A stretch of DNA of 11,050 nucleotides from an archaeon (GTDB taxonomy: Archaea; Thermoproteota; Bathyarchaeia; TCS64): positions 1-11,050 of the forward strand of contig JAHLLU010000037.1 in the NCBI GenBank assembly GCA_020444005.1. The letters are read 5' to 3'. Of the stretch, positions 6,853 to 11,050 are shown piece after piece. The notes beneath the pieces are model-generated. The model was not told the origin of the DNA, ran no database searches, and saw only the letters and a list, made by a program, of their open reading frames with translations. Made by a program: the position numbers and the translations under genes. The stretch's first letter is position 1. Every line of letters begins with the position of its first letter.

Positions 6853-6887
6853 AAAGTTTAACTGAGGTTCAACTTTGTATATTTTTT
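6853..6887 (+). terminator. Hairpin plus T6 terminator after the hdr operon
   Basis: AAAGTT-T-AAC (6853-6862) pairs with GTT-C-AACTTT (6867-6876) around a TGAG loop. That gives nine pairs with one internal mismatch, followed five bases later by TTTTTT at 6882-6887. Shorter T5 tracts occur earlier, at 6827-6831 and 6848-6852. Archaeal termination depends mainly on T-tracts, so any of these may act; the hairpin-plus-T6 is the strongest candidate. Confidence 0.55.
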
Positions 6888-6944
6888 AGTCGTTATTTGT
6901 ACAATATGAGTGCTTATTATCATTTTTAATAATAAATCCAGTAC

Positions 6945-6994
6945 ATAATATACATATTGTATAGTATATGTCGGTATTATGAGACATATTGTCT
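6945..6994. promoter_or_regulatory. Pair of palindromes with shared core ACATATTGT
   Basis: The first palindrome is TATACA-TAT-TGTATA (6949-6963), extending to 6945-6967 with nine of ten arm bases matching. The second is AGACA-TAT-TGTCT (6982-6994). Both share the nonamer ACATATTGT, at 6952-6960 and 6984-6992, with centres 32 bp apart. An inverse copy with one mismatch, ACAATATGA, lies at 6901-6909. A further arm pair, TTATACA-N10-TGTATAA, spans 7011-7034 and merges with the putative TATA box. This is a credible operator array for the amino-acid dehydrogenase operon, although AT-rich sequence makes chance palindromes commoner. Confidence 0.45.
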
Positions 6995-7027
6995 ATATTT
7001 TCTTAATTAATTATACAATTTGGCATA

Positions 7028-7037
7028 TGTATAAATG
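7028..7037 (+). promoter_or_regulatory. Possible TATA box of the amino-acid dehydrogenase operon
   Basis: TGTATAAATG is centred about 36 bp before the ATG at 7069, predicting transcription start near 7057. That would leave a leader of only about 12 nt, beginning just before a three-codon reading frame at 7061. Several other AT-rich stretches upstream could act instead. Confidence 0.4.
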
Positions 7038-7068
7038 TCGGCGATAAAGTGGTATAGAAGATGCCCCG

Positions 7069-7329
7069 ATGAAAAAAATAGTATGCAGATGCCACGATAT
7101 TACAGAATCAGATATAGAAGATGCTATCGATGCTGGTTACGATGATATCGAGACCTTAAAAAGGATAACCGGTTTCACTACAGGTCACTGTCAGGGTAAA
7201 ACTTGCCTATCTCTAGTGATGAAAATCTTAGAGCGAAAGACTGGAAAGAAAATTGACCAAGCTCCACGTACAAGAGCTCCCATAGACACATTGACCTTGG
7301 GAAGTCTTGCAACGGGTGATCATGACTAA
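7069..7329 (+). CDS. BFD-type [2Fe-2S] protein, small subunit of a flavin dehydrogenase
   Basis: An 86-aa protein matching the bacterioferritin-associated-ferredoxin-like (Fer2_BFD) fold. C6-X-C8 is near the N-terminus and C41-X4-C46 (HCQGKTC) follows the helical segment, the four ligands for one [2Fe-2S] cluster. In opine, D-amino-acid and hydrogen-cyanide synthase type enzymes this domain is usually fused to the C-terminus of the alpha flavoprotein. In Thermococcus four-subunit L-proline dehydrogenase it is a separate protein of about 8 kDa (PdhX); that is the arrangement here. The ATG at 7069 is chosen because the ATG at 7061 reads only three codons before TGA. Its TAA shares one base with the next gene's ATG. 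Role: electron relay inside the complex. Confidence 0.85.
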   Translation: MKKIVCRCHDITESDIEDAIDAGYDDIETLKRITGFTTGHCQGKTCLSLVMKILERKTGKKIDQAPRTRAPIDTLTLGSLATGDHD

Positions 7330-8915
7330 TGACTGATTGGAGAATCTATGATCATCCTATTGTCGAGTTTGACAGAGGAAAAGAAGTCACAATATACCTT
7401 GACGAAAAACCAATAAAAGCATTCGATAGCGAGACAGTTGCTGCGGCGTTATATGCATCAGGGTTAAGAGAATTTAGTAAAAGCATCAAATATCGACGCC
7501 CACGAGGATTTTTCTGTGCAATTGGACGCTGCTCTTCATGTATGATGGAGGTAGATGGAGTTCCGAATGTACGAACTTGTGTCGCACCAGTAAAAGATGG
7601 AATGAAAATCAGATCACAAAAAACACTCGCACGTTTCCTCAACCCCATATTGAACCTGATGAAACTTCCGCCTCAAAAATATATGAGAATGTTCACCAGA
7701 CCCAGCATAATCTATAAACCTGCTATGATGGTAATGCGTCAACTCACTGGAATAGGAAAACCAGCAGAAGAAATACCAGAAAATATGGAAATTACACCAA
7801 AAAGTATGGAACTAGAAACAGAGTTTCTCGTTATCGGAGGTGGCCCAGCAGGACTCATGGGAGCATTAGAGGCTGCAAAAAGAGGAGTGAATGTTACAAT
7901 CGTTGATGACAAGGATATGCTTGGAGGTCAACTTGTAAAGCAAACACACACTTTCTTCAGTGACATAAAATATGCTGCTGGAAAACGTGGCTTCAACCTT
8001 GGGAAGACAATGGTTGAAGAGATCAAAGAAATGGATAATGTTAAAATATTAACCAACACGACAGCAGTTGGATATTATCCGAGCGAAAACAGGGTTTTAC
8101 TCGTTGGTCCAGAAGAAACAAGCGTAAAGATCAAAGCTGAGAAATATCTCATCGCAACAGGCGCTTATGAAAAGAACCTTGTCTTTGAGAACAATGATTT
8201 ACCGGGAGTATATGGAGCCGGAGGCGTACAAACCCTATTAAACGTCTATGGAATCAAACCGGGAAATAGAGGGCTAATTATAGGAACTGGCAACGTAGCA
8301 TTAATGGTAGCTTACCACCTAATACAAGCAGGTATCGAGGTAGCAGGAATAGTAGCCCCAAGTAGAAGACGCGTCAAAGGATATCATGTTCATGCAGCTA
8401 AGATCAAGAGACATGGAGTACCAATCATCACAAGGCATACGATAAAGAGAGCGCTGGGTACCAACTTTGTTAAGGATGCCATTATTGTTGGATTGGATGA
8501 AAACTATGAGGAGATAGAAGGCTCTGAAAAGAAAATTGAATGTGACTTCATCTGTGTAGGGGTAGGATTAAGTCCTGCCTATGATCTTGTCAAGCTCTTC
8601 AACCCAGAGATGAAATTCATACCAACTCTCGGCGGATTCATTCCAATAAGAGACAAACAATACAGATTCGTAGAAAACGCCTACATCGCAGGAGACGTCA
8701 GTAGCATCGAAGAAGCGACAACGGCGATGCTAGAAGGTAGTCTAGCAGGACTATATGCAACAAAAGCTCTTGGAAAGTCAGATGAAAGCATAGACGCCAA
8801 GATAGCAGAATATTCACATGCGCTTGAAGAGGATAGAAACTCACCATTCAGCACAGGGCTTGTGAAAGCCATGCGTGAGGTAACTGTTGAGAATATTTTG
8901 GAGGTAATTCAGTGA
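7329..8915 (+). CDS. Amino-acid dehydrogenase alpha-type flavoprotein with N-terminal [2Fe-2S] domain
   Basis: A 528-aa two-dinucleotide flavoprotein. Residues 10-95 form a sarcosine-oxidase-alpha-type [2Fe-2S] domain with C63, C68, C71 and C84 (CAIGRCSSC, then TC). A linker to about 160 is followed by the FAD site GGGPAG (170-175), the ATG motif LIATGAY (274-280), a second nucleotide-binding motif GTGNVA (319-324) and the flavin-closing IAGDV (453-457). The family includes HcnB, opine oxidase subunit A and PdhA of Thermococcales L-proline dehydrogenase, where the alpha subunit has NADH:acceptor activity. Here the [2Fe-2S] domain is fused at the front while the usual C-terminal BFD domain is supplied by the preceding gene. 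It overlaps the downstream ferredoxin gene by 4 nt. Electron acceptor (NAD or ferredoxin) is not determinable. Confidence 0.88.
   Translation: MTDWRIYDHPIVEFDRGKEVTIYLDEKPIKAFDSETVAAALYASGLREFSKSIKYRRPRGFFCAIGRCSSCMMEVDGVPNVRTCVAPVKDGMKIRSQKTLARFLNPILNLMKLPPQKYMRMFTRPSIIYKPAMMVMRQLTGIGKPAEEIPENMEITPKSMELETEFLVIGGGPAGLMGALEAAKRGVNVTIVDDKDMLGGQLVKQTHTFFSDIKYAAGKRGFNLGKTMVEEIKEMDNVKILTNTTAVGYYPSENRVLLVGPEETSVKIKAEKYLIATGAYEKNLVFENNDLPGVYGAGGVQTLLNVYGIKPGNRGLIIGTGNVALMVAYHLIQAGIEVAGIVAPSRRRVKGYHVHAAKIKRHGVPIITRHTIKRALGTNFVKDAIIVGLDENYEEIEGSEKKIECDFICVGVGLSPAYDLVKLFNPEMKFIPTLGGFIPIRDKQYRFVENAYIAGDVSSIEEATTAMLEGSLAGLYATKALGKSDESIDAKIAEYSHALEEDRNSPFSTGLVKAMREVTVENILEVIQ
8900..8905 (+). promoter_or_regulatory. 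Strong ribosome binding site for a GTG start
   Basis: GGAGGT sits 6 nt before GTG at 8912, inside the end of the preceding gene. It is a full Shine-Dalgarno match and fixes the non-ATG start of the ferredoxin gene within a GTGA stop/start overlap. Confidence 0.8.
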
Positions 8916-9424
8916 TACAAGATAACGAGCTCAATGCTCTACAACGTGGATACTATTACAGAGATGAAATTTCTCACGTTCTACCGTCTCGTGAACGACT
9001 TGAGAAAGGTAGGGTAGCTGTCATAGAGTGTATCGAAGAGATTCCATGTAATCCTTGTTCAGTTGTTTGCCCAACGGGTGCAATCTTCAAGGCAGATCTT
9101 TGTACACCCAGCATAGTAGAAGTGGATAAATGTGCGGGATGCACAAAATGCGTTGCAGTATGTCCTGGTTTGGCGATATTCCTTCAAATGATTAAAGGTG
9201 GAAAAGGCTATGTCACGATGCCATACGAGCTGAATCCAGCTCCAAAAGTCGGAGATAAAGCTTTCATGTATGATCGTTCAGGCAAAGAGGTTGGAATAGG
9301 TAACATTGTCCAGCCAACGTATCAAGATAAGGGAGATTCATATCCACGTTGGATTGTAACCGTTGAGATGGATAATCCTGATCTCAGCTATGAGGTAAGA
9401 GCCATCAAGATAAAGAGGGACTAA
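8912..9424 (+). CDS. Two-cluster ferredoxin subunit (PdhF-like)
   Basis: A 170-aa iron-sulfur protein with two [4Fe-4S] sites. Site 1 is C40-X5-C46-X2-C49-X3-C53-P (IECIEEIPCNPC), a spacing typical of this subunit class and not of ordinary ferredoxins. Site 2 is C74-X2-C77-X2-C80-X3-C84-P. The C-terminal half (residues 90-170) carries no cysteine and probably docks to the flavoproteins. Size and order match the 19-kDa ferredoxin-like subunit of Thermococcus profundus L-proline dehydrogenase (PDH2). It starts with GTG overlapping the alpha-subunit stop, and one base separates its stop from the next ATG, so all four genes are translationally linked. It likely moves electrons between the DAO-type site and the alpha flavoprotein or an external acceptor. 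Confidence 0.87.
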   Translation: MIQDNELNALQRGYYYRDEISHVLPSRERLEKGRVAVIECIEEIPCNPCSVVCPTGAIFKADLCTPSIVEVDKCAGCTKCVAVCPGLAIFLQMIKGGKGYVTMPYELNPAPKVGDKAFMYDRSGKEVGIGNIVQPTYQDKGDSYPRWIVTVEMDNPDLSYEVRAIKIKRD

Positions 9425-9425
9425 G

Positions 9426-10532
9426 ATGACGCATAGCGATTATCTAATAATCGGTGGGGGCTCAGTTGGGTTAAGTATCGCCTATAATTTGATGAAAATC
9501 AAAAAGGATGTACGACTAATTGAGAAGAGCTACCTTAACGCAGGCTCAACCGGTAGAAATCTCGGCATAGTACGAGAGAGAATTCCTCATAAAGACCCTG
9601 AGATGCAAAAACATCTAAGCAAAATAGCGACAAAAGGGGCAAAAATGCACGCAAAACTCCCAGCTCAAACAGGGATTAATACCTTCTACAGACAAAGTGG
9701 AAGACTTTCTCTGGCATTAAATGAAACTGAGGAGAATGACCTCGATAGCGAGACAAAAATCTATCAAGAGATGGGAAAAAACATCAAAAAGATGTCACCG
9801 CAAGAGATTGAGAAAAAATGGCATTACATATCAGCTGACGAGATTAACGCAGGATATTATAACAGTAAGGAAGCCATGTCTCATCCCTTTGCGTTAACAT
9901 GGGCATATGTCGAAGCACTCAAGAAAGCAAATGTTCCGTTTGAGAAAGAGAATGAGGTAAAATCGATTAAAGAACAAGATGGACATTACTTAATTGAAGC
10001 TAAAAATGGAGAATATACTGCAGACCATGTCATTGTCGCTGCGAATGTGTATACTCAGGAGCTTGTTGAACCTCTAGGATACAAAATTGAGCTTATCCCA
10101 TTTAGGAAGGAGATTGTTATCTCTGAGCCAATGAGGCCCTTTTTTGGACCTACCATTGACAGACCAAGCAATGGATACATAATTGCCCAGACCATGAGAG
10201 GTGAAATCATGGGAACAATCTCGGAACAATCTCCAAGCAGAGACCTTACTGAGACTACATCTAGTTTCCTTAGCAAATTCGCTAATGAAACTTTGAGGAT
10301 TCTCCCCACTTTGAAGGATATTAGGATCATCAGGCAGTGGATTGGGATCACTGAGAAAACAAGAGATGAGATACCGATTATAGGCAAACTGAATGAAGAT
10401 ATTTGGGTTGCTTGCGGTTTTCACATCTATGGAGTAACTATGGCACCGGTTATAGGGAAATTAATCGCAGATTCAATTAAAACAGGACAAACAGCCGAGA
10501 TGCTCAAACCATTCGATCCTCATAGATTCTAG
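9426..10532 (+). CDS. DAO-family FAD amino/imino-acid dehydrogenase (PdhB / sarcosine oxidase beta-like)
   Basis: The substrate-oxidising flavoenzyme, 368 aa. The N-terminal FAD motif GGGSVG is at 10-15, the sarcosine-oxidase-beta signature GSTGRNLG at 40-47, and the C-terminal RQWIG(I)...DEIPIIG at about 303-320. The usual GFSGHG flavin loop reads GFHIYGVTMAP at 331-341, so the His of GHG is Tyr. Such subunits oxidise proline, hydroxyproline, sarcosine, glycine or D-amino acids. The four-gene set fits Thermococcales dye-linked L-proline dehydrogenase best, but substrate specificity cannot be read from motifs and Hcn- or opine-type substrates remain possible. A GAGGG ribosome site at 9415-9419 precedes the ATG. 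The enzyme is cytoplasmic, with no signal peptide. It is the last gene of the operon. Confidence 0.87.
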   Translation: MTHSDYLIIGGGSVGLSIAYNLMKIKKDVRLIEKSYLNAGSTGRNLGIVRERIPHKDPEMQKHLSKIATKGAKMHAKLPAQTGINTFYRQSGRLSLALNETEENDLDSETKIYQEMGKNIKKMSPQEIEKKWHYISADEINAGYYNSKEAMSHPFALTWAYVEALKKANVPFEKENEVKSIKEQDGHYLIEAKNGEYTADHVIVAANVYTQELVEPLGYKIELIPFRKEIVISEPMRPFFGPTIDRPSNGYIIAQTMRGEIMGTISEQSPSRDLTETTSSFLSKFANETLRILPTLKDIRIIRQWIGITEKTRDEIPIIGKLNEDIWVACGFHIYGVTMAPVIGKLIADSIKTGQTAEMLKPFDPHRF

Positions 10533-10538
10533 CATATC

Positions 10539-10543
10539 TTTTT
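10539..10543 (+). terminator. T-tract terminator after the dehydrogenase operon
   Basis: A T5 tract 6 nt after the stop codon, within a T-rich stretch that continues to about 10552, fits simple archaeal U-tract termination. No convincing hairpin precedes it. Confidence 0.35.
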
Positions 10544-10586
10544 CAATTTATAATTCTACGGTTTCAGTTATTTTCGAAGTTTATTC

Positions 10587-10596
10587 TTAAATATTT
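10587..10596 (+). promoter_or_regulatory. Possible TATA box of the malic enzyme gene
   Basis: The AT-rich element TTAAATATTT lies about 31 bp before the TTG at 10623. Predicted transcription start is near 10616, giving a very short or absent leader, consistent with the lack of a Shine-Dalgarno site before the TTG. Confidence 0.4.
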
Positions 10597-10622
10597 GATC
10601 AGCCATCTTTCATCTGGTTAAT

Positions 10623-11050
10623 TTGAGCGTTGACACCGAGAAGCTGCTTAAAGCAGCCTCGAAATGGAAAGAAATTGCCCCAGATATGCACGCATTTTAC
10701 AAGGGAAAAGTAGAAGTCATGCCCAAGGCAGCAATCAGGAGCCTACAAGACTTTAGCATATGGTATACACCGGGAGTAGCACAAGCTTGTCTCGATATTG
10801 AGAAAGACAAGGAGAAAGCATACGAACTAACAAGTAAATGGAATTATGTCGCCGTTGTAAGTGACGGAACCCGTGTACTTGGACTAGGTGATATTGGCGG
10901 ACAAGCCGGAATGCCAGTTATGGAAGGCAAGGCACTAATATTCAAGTATCTTGGAGGAGTGGACGCATTCCCCATTTGCCTTAGCACAAAGAAGGTAGAC
11001 GAGATTATTCAGGCTGTTAAATGGATTGAACCCAGCTTTGGAGGAATAAA
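10623..11050 (+). CDS. Malic enzyme (NAD(P)-type, oxaloacetate-decarboxylating), N-terminal part
   Basis: An open frame from TTG at 10623 to the right edge, 142 codons. It shows the malic enzyme N-terminal domain: FYKGKVEV, then YTPGV with the catalytic Tyr at 48, [13 protein letters not shown] at 80-92, MEGKALIFK with the catalytic Lys at 103, and EPSFGGI at the edge. The enzyme oxidatively decarboxylates malate to pyruvate. The TTG start is chosen because the next in-frame ATG (codon 22) would remove conserved N-terminal helix sequence, and a stop lies in frame at 10596. The nucleotide-binding half, and so NAD or NADP preference, is outside the window. It has its own intergenic region, so it is probably a separate transcript. 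Malate links chemically to the fumarate-type enzyme of the first operon via fumarase, which is not seen here. Confidence 0.93.
   Translation, partial: MSVDTEKLLKAASKWKEIAPDMHAFYKGKVEVMPKAAIRSLQDFSIWYTPGVAQACLDIEKDKEKAYELTSKWNYVAVVSDGTRVLGLGDIGGQAGMPVMEGKALIFKYLGGVDAFPICLSTKKVDEIIQAVKWIEPSFGGI

Noticed and set aside
6823..7068. Possible RNA gene or small ORF in the gap between the two operons
   Set aside because: The sequence is very AT-rich, with no tRNA-like cloverleaf, GC-rich RNA fold or sustained reading frame; terminator and operator elements account for it.
7053..7124. Twelve-base direct repeat TATAGAAGATGC at 7053-7064 and 7113-7124, exactly 60 bp apart
   Set aside because: Single short pair, one copy explained by coding sequence (IEDA); no further copies or symmetry, so chance or a tiny old duplication is enough.
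1..11050. Mobile element, CRISPR array, tRNA or rRNA
   Set aside because: No transposase, long terminal inverted repeats, regularly spaced repeats or conserved RNA sequence could be seen anywhere in the window.

Overview
The window looks archaeal. The genome is moderately AT-rich with many AGA/AGG/ATA codons. TATA-like boxes sit about 24-40 bp upstream of first genes, one first gene appears to be leaderless, and gene content is dominated by soluble heterodisulfide-reductase (Hdr) modules of anaerobic archaea. No methanogenesis gene is present. A non-methanogenic anaerobic archaeon (for example an Asgard-, Bathyarchaeia- or Archaeoglobus-like lineage) fits, but the lineage cannot be fixed from this sequence alone.

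Layout. (1) 1-562, minus strand: 5' part of a TSUP-family (TauE/SafE) membrane exporter, read off the left edge. (2) 563-799: divergent promoter region with a symmetric cluster of four ACCAATA half-sites around the exporter's TATA box and a separate TATA box for the rightward operon. (3) 800-6822: a tight five-gene operon in the order hdrC, hdrB, fumarate-reductase-type iron-sulfur subunit, fumarate-reductase-type flavoprotein, hdrA. HdrA carries a C-terminal MvhD-like domain that has lost every cysteine. (4) 6823-7068: hairpin plus T-tract terminator, then a palindrome-rich AT-rich promoter region. (5) 7069-10532: a second tight operon of four genes (BFD-type [2Fe-2S] protein, NAD-type flavoprotein with an N-terminal [2Fe-2S] domain, two-cluster ferredoxin, DAO-family flavoenzyme). 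It matches the four-subunit dye-linked L-proline/amino-acid dehydrogenase complexes of Thermococcales. (6) 10623-11050: start of a malic enzyme gene, cut by the right edge.

How the genes may work together. The first operon should make a cytoplasmic flavin/Fe-S complex in which HdrB-HdrC (disulfide/thiol chemistry), a TfrA/TfrB-like pair (fumarate/succinate or a related substrate) and HdrA (bifurcating flavin) exchange electrons. It resembles methanogen thiol:fumarate reductase merged with HdrABC, but with the parts rearranged, no membrane anchor and no functional MvhD cluster. The second operon would oxidise an amino or imino acid and pass electrons to ferredoxin-type carriers. Malic enzyme is a plausible C4-acid partner. 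Physical linkage between the two operons is inference only.
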